A DNA stretch of 64,000 bases, taken from Rhizophagus irregularis (Eukaryota; Glomeromycota; Glomeromycetes; Glomerales; Glomeraceae). The position numbers and the translations under genes are program-made. Below are positions 48,208 to 59,403 of the stretch, piece after piece. Where the stretch lies: assembly GCF_026210795.1 (NCBI RefSeq), contig NC_089445.1:1984001-2048000 (forward strand), given 5' to 3'. Every line of letters begins with the position of its first letter. Positions within the stretch are counted from its first letter, which is position 1. The notes under the pieces were generated by a model that saw only the letters and a list, made by a program, of their open reading frames with translations, did not search any database and had not been told where the DNA came from.

Positions 48208-51200
48208 ATGTCATATTCACCACAATTACGTTTAGAAGATTATTCTCAATATGCTGGAGTTGGAACCATTTATCAAAATAACAATGTAGATTTGATAGAA
48301 GTGGATTCTATTAATAATAGCATTGGAAATGGGGTTGATAATAATAGTAAATTAAGGTCTCAGATAGAAACCCATGAAAAGGTTCAACTTGTATTTGATG
48401 AATCTGATAGTAATGATTCCAATTCAACCAATTCAACAAATTCAACCAATTCATTATCTATAGTATCACAAAATGATGACGTTAATGATTATAAATCACG
48501 TATAATGACGACTACAATAGTAACAACTACTGTAACTTCGGTTAATTCTTCTTCTAAAAATTCTGTATCTTCTCATAAATCTGCTCCTTCTTTGAGCAAA
48601 TTTTTGTCTTTTAATTTAAAAGGAAAATTCAATCGTTCTCGTAGTCCAAAACACGTTCGTATGTTAAGTGAATTAAAAATTCCCGTTCCTGAAAATAATG
48701 AAACAATCATATTCATGTCTAAAGTAAAAAAATTAGATTCTCATACTTTTAAAAAATCTTCAAATAATTTTATTATCCTCACAAAAAAATGGCTTTATGG
48801 TTTTAAAAATATTGAAAAGGCTTCAAAAATCTTTGTAAATTCTCCTCCTCCTCTGGCACGTGACAACATCGATTATAATTCCATCATCATATCAACAAAA
48901 AATTTACCATCAGAAAATATTGTTCTTTCATTATCTACAGTTTATTCTGTACGTGAAGTTTCTTCTCCTGAAAAACATATTAGAATTGATTATATATTGG
49001 GTCCTAAAAATCATGATCATATTACAATTCTTTCTCCTGATATTGAATTACATCATCAATGGCTTATAACTTTAAAATCAACTATACGTAATGCTGATTC
49101 TGTTGGTCCTTATTTAACTTTAAATCAACGTGAATGGTTCATGAAAAAATTGAAATTATTGGATGATTTGGCTGATGATGATGAAAATAATCTTGTCAGT
49201 TTTCGTGTTTTATTAAAATCTTCAATTGAAAATGACATTATTAAGGATACAAATTTTCCGGTAATTTTCATTTTAGGAAAAAATAATGTTTATTTCATTC
49301 CATTCGATTTAATTGGTAATGATGATGATAATAATGATAATAATTTTATTAATAATAATAATCATAAGAAACAATCTTCATTTCTTTCAAAAGAAATTGA
49401 ATTTCATAAATATCAATATCCTTTATTATGTTTAAAAAACATTTTTACTAATAAAGTTATTGATACTTTTCAATTAACATTTAAAAATAGTTTAAATTCT
49501 ATGAAAAGAAGTTTAGTAATTTCTTCAATCATTGCTGAAACTATTATATTAGAAATTCGTATGGCTATAGATTCTATAACATATTGGTGGCCAAATCCTG
49601 GTTATAAATTAAAAACTCCAAAAAATTTACAATCAATGATTTTATCTCCTGAACGTGAAAGTAATAAAACTTCAGAAATTTTAATGGGATTTGATAGAAT
49701 GATTGAAGCTCAATGTCATGCTAATAAAGTTAATAGATCAAGAATTAATTTTAATGTTGAATATGTACTTGGATCTGAAAGTGTTATGTTAGGATTAGAA
49801 GTAAATAATTTACCTTTTAGATTTATCTTACTTCCCCCTAAGGATTCAAAATCTGGTCATAATGATGTTTATTCAAATCAGGAATTAGTAACAATTTTTA
49901 ATTCTCTTATATATCATCCTCTTTTACATGAAATAATTCTTCGTGATATAAACCTTTTTGAACTTCAAATTCAACCTGGTCCTAAACGTCATAAAGGTAG
50001 AAATATGCTTGGTTCTGTATTATATGATATTTTATTATCAAATCCTAGATTAGTAAAATTAGATTTAACATCTTGTGGAATTACTAGTGAAACTGTTTCA
50101 ATAATTGGTCAAGCTTTTATGTCAGGTCAATCATGTTTGGAATGTTTATTATTAAGTGATAATCCTATTACAAGGGAAGGTGCTCAAGCTTTAGCAAGTG
50201 GTTTAACGGGTCATAAATCTGCTATTAAAGAATTGGATATTTCAAATTGTAAATTAACTCATGATTCGATTGAATATATCTTACATGCTTTAGATACAAA
50301 TGATCCAAGTAAATTGGAAGTTTTAAATTTATCAAATAATATGTGTGATTTAGAATCAAATATTTTGACTGAACTTTTATCAAAAACTATATCACTTAGA
50401 TCTTTGAATTTACGTAATTGTTCAAAATTTTTCATTCATATGATAACTCCTGTTATATCAATAGAAACTTTAGGTAATACTCAACTTACAACATTAAATT
50501 TAGGTGGAGTTTCACTTAATGATCATAATCATATAAATGCTTTATACGCATATATTCAATCACCAGCATTTGCAAAATTAAGATTTTTTAATATAGAAGA
50601 TTGTAATCTTGGTGGTGAAATGATTGCCATAATATTATCTTATGTTACAACTTCACCAAATAGTAAAAAAATAAGAGTTTGGGCAGGAGGAAATCATATA
50701 ACTAGAACTTTACAAGGTTTTAAAGAACTTTGTAATGCTATTAATAATAATTGGACTCCAACTTGGCTTTCATTAAGATATACGATGTTTGGTTCAAATC
50801 TTGAAATGGTTAATGATTTTTTACAAACTTTTTGTGAAAATTCAGTTATAAAATATTTGGATTTATCTTACCCATATTTTAATGCTCCTATAGCTTCAAG
50901 AGTTACAAAGACAGTAAATAAAGCATGTGAAGTTATTGGAAAAGTTTTTAGAGAAAATCAATCAATAAGAGAATTGCATTTAAATGGAGATTCTGAAAGA
51001 AGATTTGGTCCTTCTCTTGGTATTAGTTTATCTGGATTGAAAGATAATGATACATTAGAAAAATTATTTATCAAAGGAAATGCAATAGGTGATCGAGGAG
51101 CTTTATCATTAAGTGAAGCTTTAAAATCGAATCGTAAATTAAAATCTTTAGATATTGATGAAAATGAGATTGGAATTGATGGATATAGTGCAATTAATTA

Positions 51201-51432
51201 CGTTTTTACATCTGGTTCAAATTTATCAGTAAAACATTTCACGTATCCAATACAAGATTTAGAAACTTATGAAAACAAACGTGATTTATCATTCAATCCT
51301 CCTACAATTAAAAGGATGGCATTAGAAAAAGAAAAACGAAAAGCTAATCTCCGTCGAGTTTTAGATGAAATTATGGATTCAATTAAACAATTTAATAATT
51401 TTGATTCTACTAATGATGCATTTAACGAGTAA
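48208..51432 (+). CDS. Large PH-like / leucine-rich-repeat protein, intronless
   Basis: One uninterrupted 1074-codon frame from ATG 48208 (after an A-run) to TAA 51430-51432, unusual beside the intron-rich neighbours. Residues 1-150 are low-complexity Ser/Asn/Thr-rich with a basic stretch (KGKFNRSRSPKHVRM). About 161-293 looks like a PH fold: ETIIFMSKVKKLDSHTFKK, NFIILTKKWLYGF and the closing helix HHQWLITLKSTI. A second such region follows to about 450, with an Asn/Asp run near 370. From about 600 to 1035 it is ribonuclease-inhibitor-type LRRs: LVKLDLTSCGITSE, LECLLLSDNPITREGAQALA, LEVLNLSNN, LKSLDIDENEIGIDGYSAI. It ends in a charged helix. Probably a cytoplasmic, membrane-associated scaffold, reminiscent of CARMIL-like PH-LRR proteins; orthology not established. 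Confidence 0.85.
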   Translation: MSYSPQLRLEDYSQYAGVGTIYQNNNVDLIEVDSINNSIGNGVDNNSKLRSQIETHEKVQLVFDESDSNDSNSTNSTNSTNSLSIVSQNDDVNDYKSRIMTTTIVTTTVTSVNSSSKNSVSSHKSAPSLSKFLSFNLKGKFNRSRSPKHVRMLSELKIPVPENNETIIFMSKVKKLDSHTFKKSSNNFIILTKKWLYGFKNIEKASKIFVNSPPPLARDNIDYNSIIISTKNLPSENIVLSLSTVYSVREVSSPEKHIRIDYILGPKNHDHITILSPDIELHHQWLITLKSTIRNADSVGPYLTLNQREWFMKKLKLLDDLADDDENNLVSFRVLLKSSIENDIIKDTNFPVIFILGKNNVYFIPFDLIGNDDDNNDNNFINNNNHKKQSSFLSKEIEFHKYQYPLLCLKNIFTNKVIDTFQLTFKNSLNSMKRSLVISSIIAETIILEIRMAIDSITYWWPNPGYKLKTPKNLQSMILSPERESNKTSEILMGFDRMIEAQCHANKVNRSRINFNVEYVLGSESVMLGLEVNNLPFRFILLPPKDSKSGHNDVYSNQELVTIFNSLIYHPLLHEIILRDINLFELQIQPGPKRHKGRNMLGSVLYDILLSNPRLVKLDLTSCGITSETVSIIGQAFMSGQSCLECLLLSDNPITREGAQALASGLTGHKSAIKELDISNCKLTHDSIEYILHALDTNDPSKLEVLNLSNNMCDLESNILTELLSKTISLRSLNLRNCSKFFIHMITPVISIETLGNTQLTTLNLGGVSLNDHNHINALYAYIQSPAFAKLRFFNIEDCNLGGEMIAIILSYVTTSPNSKKIRVWAGGNHITRTLQGFKELCNAINNNWTPTWLSLRYTMFGSNLEMVNDFLQTFCENSVIKYLDLSYPYFNAPIASRVTKTVNKACEVIGKVFRENQSIRELHLNGDSERRFGPSLGISLSGLKDNDTLEKLFIKGNAIGDRGALSLSEALKSNRKLKSLDIDENEIGIDGYSAINYVFTSGSNLSVKHFTYPIQDLETYENKRDLSFNPPTIKRMALEKEKRKANLRRVLDEIMDSIKQFNNFDSTNDAFNE

Positions 51433-52851
51433 AGTGTCTAATTTATTATATTATTATTATAATTTTTATTAGTATAATTTTATATAGAAATATCGGTTAT
51501 TTTGTGAATATTTGTGAATATTTGTGAATATTTGGGATTTTTGATATTTGTCACCATTATATGTCGCATATAGCCCGATTGATATCATAGTATCATAGAT
51601 AAAGGATACCGATTCAATTTACTTTTTTTTTTATATAACTTATATTATTACTTATATTAATTAATTAATTTTGTATATTTAATTACATAAAGTGCATCTT
51701 TTTTAAAATTACATTAAAAAAAAAAAATAAAATAAAAATCAGTTGAATTTTTCGTGTTTTCATCAAGTTTAGAACATAAAATCATCAAACCATTTTAATT
51801 AACTCCTGCATTTTAAAAATGAAGTTTCAAAAATAAAAAAAATCATATATATAAATTTTTTTTTTTTCGTTGAAAGTCTGAAACACTTACTCTTTTTTTT
51901 TTAACTTAAACTTTTTTAAAATTATTAATTTTGAAATAAAATTATGGTTAGTCCCAATTATTATTAAATACCATAAAAAAAAAAAATACTTTTTATTTAT
52001 TTTTTTGATTTTGTTACACAGTTTTAAAATATCCTTTTTTTTTTAATTCGATTTTTTTTTAAATTCTTATTGGTCTTTTCGGTTTAATGTTTATGGGTAT
52101 AATTTCAAATATTTTTTTTTTAAAAATTACTAATTTTTATATTTATATTTTTTGATTAATGATTTCAAAAAAAATTCAAAGTGATTCAAAATTATAAATT
52201 ATAAATTATAAAATATATATAAAAAATTGGTGGCGCACGATAAATATTGTTAATAGAGTTAGTCGTTTCTAAAGATCCTTTCTCTCAAGAAAGAAGATGA
52301 TACATCGATGATTTTTTTTTTTAAAACAAAAGGTTTCATTTTAATTGATTTTAAAACTCGTTTCAACTTTGTTAAACATTAAAAACATTACATAATTTTT
52401 ATTAATTATTCAAAATTGATCTTTTTAAAGTAACTTGGCTTCTAACTCATACAATCTCAATCTTTATTGAAGATGTAAAAAATGGGAAATCATTTGATCG
52501 ATATTTTTGGTTACTTTCTTTATCGAAATATGAAAATTTTTAGCCAATCAAAAGTTCAAATCTAAAGATGGTTAATATGATAATCACGATTGATTGTTTT
52601 TTTTTTTTTGGCCAATTGGATTATTCGATAAATCAATGGAAATAAAACTACTATACAAAAGTATTTATGTAGATGCATGTAAATGCATGTAAATGAGATG
52701 GTTTTTTTTTAAAGTTTCAAACTTACTGACCTTGATTACACAGTAAAGTAATAAAAAGTAAAGATTTATAAAAATGTGATCTAAAAAAAAAACATCATTA
52801 AAAATATTATCATTCAACTTTCATAATATAATACATTTTATTTATAAAAAG
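51433..52851. other. Intergenic downstream of the PH/LRR gene
   Basis: AT-rich with homopolymers. About 51501-51533 has three copies of TTTGTGAATA. No gene recognised. Confidence 0.5.
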
Positions 52852-52853
52852 TA

Positions 52854-53011
52854 CAAGTCAGACCTTTATAATATATTCACCTAATTGGTTCAGTAAAAAA
52901 CCAATGATTATATAGAGCCGTGACTATATAGGAGTCAATTTATTAATAAAAATAATATGTAGGTTAAGGAGGTGTTCTTATATAGAGGGTGATTATATGA
53001 AGGTCTGACTG
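52854..53011. mobile_element. 158-bp TA-flanked MITE
   Basis: The left end reads CAAGTCAGACCTTTATAATA and the reverse complement of the right end reads CAGTCAGACCTTCATATAAT, continuing into CACC on both sides; they align with one indel and few substitutions. TA lies at 52852-52853 and 53012-53013. The ends resemble those of the 736-bp element at 13709 in pattern (CAGT...ACCT-TATA), suggesting a pogo-type Tc1/mariner source (inference). A short open frame overlapping it is incidental. Confidence 0.78.
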
Positions 53012-53013
53012 TA

Positions 53014-53893
53014 TGATTATTTTTAATGTTATTGCATTCTTTGTTATTTAAAGGTTTTGATAGAGTTGTGTAATAAGATATTGTCGCTGAAACGATAAAG
53101 TTTTGGAAACTATTTGGATAATCGTTTTTTATAAGACGCATTGATCGCCAACTTTATTTTTATTTCAATCGATATGCATTATCTTGATTATTAACCAATC
53201 ATATTGACGAGATGCTTGGAAATAATTTTTACATATGAGTAGCATCATTTAATTAAAATTTTAATTCAAATGTTAAATTAACGTACAGTACCAGCTTAAA
53301 AGATGTACTCAGTTTTAGGATAGATAGTATCTTAAATCGCCAGTACAGACCAAACTCATACAAGGATATTATGCATCAAATTCGGCGAACTGAACCAATT
53401 TCTAACCATCACTAGGCGACAACATATGCAACAAATCTTATTCATTTATATATTTAAAGATTATAGGTTAAATAATTTTTATTATTGACGAATGATACTG
53501 TAATTCATAATCGGATCACTATCAATTATATTAATTTCTTTCAATTCATCATCATTTACAAAGTGATAACTAATATTATAATGCAATAAATTCTGATTGT
53601 CATCTATTTTTGGATAAAAAAAATTATACGTATAAGAAAGAAAATAAAATACAAAATTTCCTTTGAAATGTTACATGTAAACTACTGTATATTCAACTAA
53701 CCGTTTAATAGGGCCTGTTTGTAAAAAAAAAGGAGAAAAAAAAATTAGTCCAGTTTCTAAAATTTTGTCTAACTGGTAATGAATAAATATTATCTGATTA
53801 AGCTACGAGCAAGTTCTTCAGAAATATATATCTTTTTGGTTCTTAAATATATATATATATTTATGATGAATAAAATAAAAAAAAAAATATATC
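53014..53893. other. Intergenic
   Basis: No gene recognised. It includes a degenerate AT-rich 3' flank of the membrane protein gene at 53894. Confidence 0.45.
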
Positions 53894-54487
53894 TTACAGT
53901 CCATAGCTATAGTCATGATTCCTCACAATATGATTATTCCGACTTGACCGGTTGTGACTCCACCTCGCTGACCTTCCATTAGTACCATATTGGCTACTCG
54001 GATTATATCGTCTTGAATACGGGTTATATGAATCTGCGCGATGAGCGATATTGTTTCGTGCGATAAGCAATTCGTAATTACCATTAAAGTCGAGAGGATA
54101 GTCAATAGAATCGTTGGAAGAATTGTTGGAAGAAAAGCAGCAACAACAACATTTGAAAACGAATCTGAGAAATGAAAACGATATCCAGGAAACGATAAAG
54201 AAATTTAATAGATTTCTATCGGGAATGAAATCAGGGAGAATATTGGGGAAGAAGTTATCGATTTGAGCGTAAAAAGTTAGAAGGGCGCTTAATAAGAGAG
54301 TTAATTTTCCAGAAATGGCAATTAAAATTGTCAGAGAAATCCAAGAAAAGATAAAGAAATTTATTAGAGTTCTATCGGGAAAGTAGTCGGGAAAGACCGG
54401 AGGAATTTCAGAAAAGAATTGTTGGCTTCTAGCGTAATATGTTAGAAGGCCGCCTAGTAGACCACTTTGTAAGATAGACTGAAACAT
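53894..54487 (-). CDS. Small membrane protein with internal duplication and Cys cluster
   Basis: 197 codons, single exon, ATG at 54487. Two consecutive homologous modules: LLTYYARSQQFFSEIPPVFP / DYFPDRTLINFFIFSWIS (about residues 14-55) and LLTFYAQIDNFFPNILPDF / IPDRNLLNFFIVSWISFSF (about 68-107). Each is an amphipathic segment plus 'P-D-R-x-L-x-N-F-F-I-x-S-W-I-S' leading into a hydrophobic membrane span. After the second span comes FKCCCCCF, a likely palmitoylation cluster at the membrane face, then a hydrophilic Ser/Asn/Arg/Tyr-rich tail (about 85 residues). No family recognised. The duplicated module and tail suggest a membrane-anchored protein with a cytosolic disordered tail (inference). 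Confidence 0.55.
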   Translation of the reverse strand: MFQSILQSGLLGGLLTYYARSQQFFSEIPPVFPDYFPDRTLINFFIFSWISLTILIAISGKLTLLLSALLTFYAQIDNFFPNILPDFIPDRNLLNFFIVSWISFSFLRFVFKCCCCCFSSNNSSNDSIDYPLDFNGNYELLIARNNIAHRADSYNPYSRRYNPSSQYGTNGRSARWSHNRSSRNNHIVRNHDYSYGL

Positions 54488-56050
54488 TTTTTAGTCACCC
54501 GTTAAATTTTTTTTTTTTGGAAATATTTTTTAAGAACAGGAGAGAAAAGGTAAAATGACTTTTTTTTTCTAGATTGAAAACAACTCCTTGTTATACAAAT
54601 CTGGAAATTGTGAAATTGTTTAAACAATTAAGGATAAAAGGCTTGTTTGCATAATCTAATTAATCTACCTACTTCCTATTGATTATATTGATTATATAGA
54701 GATTATCGAGGATTTACTAAGAAAAACCGGTATAGATAATAGATTAATAGATTGTATACTTCATTTTATAAAGTCATTGAAAGTTTTAAGTCAGCTTAAA
54801 TTATTATAATACCTAGCTAACATTATTCTGATTTTTATTTTATGAGCTGTTATTGTCTATCAATAAAGGAAATATTGCATGTCTTAATATGGGTATAAAT
54901 AACATGTTGATTATCGATCATTTTAGATTCCAAAATAATCTGATTAAGCAATAAACTGAACAAAATTCAGGGGATAATGAATAATGTTATAATATGAGTA
55001 TATTCGGCCTTTGATTTGATAGAGGAATAATATTATACTGTATAATCTTATTATATATTCCAAGATATATATTAAATTCTTGATAAACGATATATCGGAG
55101 CTGGATCTGGAACGGATTATTATAGTATAATATATTCGATTATACGTAAATTTCAGTAATTATTTTAACGCCACAAATCCACAAATAAAAAAAAAATACC
55201 ACTCAATCGAATTTCGGATTTTTCTAAAGAAGGAAGAGTCGAGGCTGCCTGTGTATATCACACTAACAAAAAGCTACATGTACTTTTAGATTTTCTTAAG
55301 TATACTAAAGAAATAAATGTTACTGGATTATTTGTTTACTTGTGCTAGTTCTTCTATATGAACTTCATAATGCAGAAACAATAAATATTCATAAGGCCAT
55401 TAAATATACGATGTGTATAATCTGAAATTAATAAAGTATATTAGAATTTTCTTTTAACAAAAAATCTCTAACAGTAAAAGCTTTTTTTATTTTTTTGCAC
55501 ATTTGTAATTTTGTATAAACTATAAAATTATACTAAGGTCCTATATATTCATATATTTATTCGTTCATTCTTTTATACAAACAAAAACCTTCCTTCCAGC
55601 CTAATAAATCCAATATCCAGCAGTATTAAACAGAGACAATGTCCTCGTTTAACTTCACTTCGGATGCAGGTTTAATACAAGAAAAATTAATTGGTTTTCA
55701 CATATAAAAATCAGCCATAACGTTTTCTAATTCGTCAGCGTTTGGTATTCATAGTTTACAAAGTTAATTAATTATTTCACGTCTAAAAAGACTATTTAAA
55801 TTGTTTTTACTTATATTTAAATTACAACCTCCACAACACAATTTTGAATATCTTATCACCTCCAGTTAAATGTAGCTAGGAAAGAAGGAGTTGATGTGGC
55901 TGGTTGTGATTTGATGGCTTGAACAACCTCTTTTAAACCATCGGAGTTATGGTATAACCTCTAATAGATAAGTCTAATTTAACAATAGGGAATATTTATA
56001 GCCTCACGAGGGCTGTTCACTTATATTTATGTAATAATTATCTGAGTTAA
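54488..56050. other. Intergenic, no gene seen
   Basis: AT-rich to moderately AT-rich. No domain, tRNA or transposon end recognised. Confidence 0.45.
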
Positions 56051-56055
56051 GGTTT

Positions 56056-56351
56056 GTGACGCGAAAACTGATTATTTTTCGCGTTTTCGTGTGTATCGAA
56101 GACTCGAAGTTATCGAAGTTTAAAGTTTCAAAACTGTGTGGGAAAATCTGATCTTAAGATTTATTAATAGACGTAATAGACGCGCGAAAAGTCGAAAACT
56201 AGACGCGAAAATTGATTATTTTTCGCGTTTTCGTGTGCATAAGTCTCATAAGTCTGTGGGAAAATCTGATTTAACTATTTAACTGATTATAATAGACGCG
56301 AAAATTGACTATTTTTCGCGTTTTCAAGTTTCAAACCCGTGGGAAAATCTG
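56056..56351. repeat. Three hairpin-bearing repeat units
   Basis: The inverted repeat GACGCGAAAATTGATTATTT with TTCGCGTTTTC (GCGAAAA pairing with TTTTCGC) occurs at about 56061, 56202 and 56295. Each copy is followed by TCTGTGGGAAAATCTGA-like sequence (about 56139, 56268, 56338). A further GCGCGAAAAGTCGAAAAC lies between copies 1 and 2. Unit length varies from about 95 to 140 bp. Confidence 0.8.
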
Positions 56352-56399
56352 GTTTGTACAACAAAAATATATATAAAAAGGCCTTATTTCCCCCCTTTC

Positions 56400-56580
56400 T
56401 TTTCTTTCTTTTTTATCCTTCTTACCTTCTTACCATAATATCTTACCAGAATACCTTTCTTATGAGATATACTTGATAATAGGATTAAACGGCGCATCCT
56501 TCTTACCGTAATATCCTTCTTATCATAATATCCTTCTTCTTACCATAATATTCTTCTTACTACTTACTCAAGAACATCCA
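56400..56580. repeat. CATAATATCCTTCTTAC repeat tract
   Basis: About five degenerate copies of a unit like ACCATAATATCCTTCTT, interrupted by GATATACTTGATAATAGGAT / TAAACGGCGCATCC. The latter phrase is similar to 43725-43757 (ATACTCGATAATCATACTCA / AACGGCGCA). Confidence 0.65.
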
Positions 56581-56714
56581 TTGATACGCTTTTAATTCAC
56601 TTTACAAGATTATTTCTATCAACAAGAATATAAAACATGCTAAATATCCTTGGCAAACGATAGATGTCGCCACGTTAATAGTATTTCTTGCGACATATAT
56701 AATCTTATGTGATC

Positions 56715-57075
56715 TTATTAGGGTGCCCACACAAACTAATTAATCACGGCATATTAGTAAGGTAAGCACGCTAAGCAGGGTAATTTTAATAAACAAGCTT
56801 ACAGACAAATAAAAGACCGAAAGGGGAAGAGGTGGAACTGGTTTTCCTGAAGGAGGGTTAGCCTACGCACTCCTACGTTGGTATTACAAAGACCATGACA
56901 GTAGGGACTTTTTAGTCCCTTTATTCTTTATTGTGCAAGATCTAAGGCAGGATGGCAGATCTATCGACACTAATAAAGGGCAAAGAATCCTGTCTTCTTG
57001 AACACTGAAGTGGCTTTGCTACCTTCACTTTTCTTGGAGGCTTTTTTTTATGTAGTGTGGTCCTCTGGTACCAAC
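56715..57075. other. GC-rich island: possible structured RNA or organelle-derived insert
   Basis: Markedly less AT-rich than anything nearby (for example GGGGAAGAGGTGGAACTGG and GGAGGGTTAGCCTACGCACT). It contains a 7-bp hairpin AGGGACT-TTTT-AGTCCCT (56903-56920). CCCTTTATT (56917-56925) can pair with AATAAAGGG (56972-56980). Two AGATCT sites lie 13 nt apart, and GGCAGGAT can pair with ATCCTGTC. A run of eight T (57052-57059) could end a Pol III transcript. The plus strand also has a 62-codon frame without ATG (about 56813-57001: GGLAYALLRWYYKDHDSRDF...). Candidates are a non-coding RNA gene, a mitochondrial insert or a decayed gene; none could be confirmed. Confidence 0.35.
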
Positions 57076-58295
57076 CATACTAACGATATTTTTTTTAGTT
57101 TTTTAGCATTACCAACTGAAGAGCAAGAATGAACACGAACACGAATAATAGAAAGAGTGAATTAGAAAGTATTTTGTTGTACAGTCATGTGTAAGTTATG
57201 GTTTATGTGAAAATTTTATAATTTCTGCATTTTTGCGTGATAAAAAGACCATGACACATTTGTTACATTCGAAATCAATATTTTATCATATTAAAATAAA
57301 TAGATTTCAATGATATTAGTATGCTATTTCGCCTTTTATTTTAACATTAGATTGTCTCACAGCGATCAATGAAATATTTTTCATATTGTTTAGCAACATA
57401 TGAAAGTTTTTTGCGGCAACTAACATAATAATTTTGTGTCGTTAATATTTCACGTGTAGAATTGCGCTTATACTGTATGTTACCGATTGATGTGTATCAA
57501 TAAAAAATAAAAGTTTCAAAAAAAGTTTATGAAAATGGTGTGTGATAAGAATAGATTAGTTTCATCTGATGAGTTACTTATCAAAAAAAAATTCAACCAT
57601 GTTTAAAATTAAAGCAAAGAGAAAAGAAAGTGAGTTCGTAAAAAGGAAAATTTCATATTAAACGAACCTCTTGTATTGATCAAATTTTCATTTTTTTACG
57701 TACATTAAAATACAATAAAAAAATTTTTTTTTATTACCATGGTACTCGTGGTATATTATTTTTGATGCTCCAAATAAAAATACGAAAATAATAAATTTTT
57801 TTTTTAATATTTGCGGCCACGATAAGTTCCTATTTGATACGGAACATCCAAATCAACTAAAGAAACAAATTTGCTAAATGCAATCTAATGCATACCTATC
57901 GGATATATATTGTTTAATGTAAAAACTTGTCCATTCAAAAGGAAATTGTTATAATATTAAAATTTGAAATGGAATTAAAAACATTTAAATTCATAGTGTT
58001 GATATTATTATTAAAAAAACAGGAACAGATTGTTCTATAATAATTAAAAAATTGTCGTATAACGACTGTATTAAAATAAGAACCATTATAAGGTGAAATT
58101 TTTTTAAAAATTGGTACATTTTGAAAAAAAAAAAGTATTTTGTGTTATTACAAAGTTACATCTCCTATATGTAAGCAAAATAATTCTTTAATTCATAAAA
58201 TGCTTCGAATGCCTTTAAATTTCTCTATTCATTTTTACAATTATTTCTGAAATTTATTTTACCATTTTTAATCTTATAAGTTTACCATATCCATT
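57076..58295. other. Intergenic, no gene seen
   Basis: AT-rich with long A and T runs. No recognised gene or repeat. Confidence 0.45.
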
Positions 58296-59403
58296 ATGGT
58301 TCGCGCTTCCATTCATTCTTTGACTGGATTATTAGACGATCCATGTCACGCCATTTCTTATTTAAATTTTAGTCCGATTATAATGTTTTGTGATATCATT
58401 CATTTCGATTATCTTTATACTAAATATTCTATTTGTATTAGTGTCTTTAAAGACTACTTATCAAAGAAACAATTAAAATTGGATGAGATAACAAATTATA
58501 GAGAAGGCGAACAAAATAATTACTCCGGTATACGTAATATTTATATATATCGTATAACTTAAGTCTTGGAAATGGATTCTGGAACCATTAAATGATTTAA
58601 ATCGGATGTATGGTAAATTTAAAGAAACATATATTACTAATTAACGCGAGAATCATTATTTTTAATCACAATTTCATTCCTTGGAATTTGATATTGATGT
58701 TAGAAAAATATATGATATTTTTAAAATTGATACAGTAGAAGCAATTAATATAAATAGATAAATAACATTAATATACTGCTGTTTTCATAGGAATAGAAAA
58801 AAAGTAAGTCCTGTTACTTAATTTATTTATTTTGTAAGCCTTATCGAAATAATTATTATTATTACAAGTCTTTAAGAAGATAATACTTTTACCGATATAA
58901 CATATAGAAAGATTTATTTTTGTAAACAAATACTATTTATATTAATAAATTTTTTTTTACGCTATCATCATTTTTTTTTAGTAATTCTTACGGGATGGTA
59001 ATGCATCAAAAAATGATGGAATTATTTTTATTATTATCAGAAATATAAAAAAAGAATTTTGATTTTTAAATATAAATTTAAATTTATTAAATTATGCATC
59101 TACAGTTCCGTGATTTTATTATTCAATTTAAAACAATTCCGGCAAATCCAATGGAATATTTATCTGATGATCACATTATTATCAAAGTCAGATGGTTTTG
59201 TGCGACGTTGTAAAAAACCTTAGGTATATTTAGTATTTTTCACTTACCAATATCATGATTTCTTGAATTTCAATTATAAATTAGAAGCCAAAAATATATT
59301 GTTTATATTATCAAAATTAATTTCCGATGTTTTTATGATCATCTTAAATGACGCGATGGCGCATAAAGTTAAAATTCGCATAATGGGTATCGAACTGAAT
59401 TAG
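58296..59403 (+). pseudogene. Decayed coding fragments of unknown family
   Basis: Three plus-strand open stretches with protein-like composition. (1) 58296-58562: MVRASIHSLTGLLDDPCHAI, then VFKDYLSKKQLKLDEI, with a possible donor at 58531 and acceptor near 58562 leading to a short exon. (2) 59094-59213: MHLQFRDFIIQFKTIPANPM...IIIKVRWFCATL. (3) 59224-59403: YQYHDFLNFNYKLEAKNIL...LNDAMAHKVKIRIMGIELN, preceded by an AG. They do not join into one frame, and the 10-bp gap between (2) and (3) cannot be an intron. They may be remnants of one degraded gene. No family recognised. Confidence 0.3.

Noticed and set aside
56838-56880. CTAACCCT on the minus strand as a telomerase RNA template
   Set aside because: Only eight matching bases, about 1.3 telomere repeats; too short and no other telomerase RNA feature seen.
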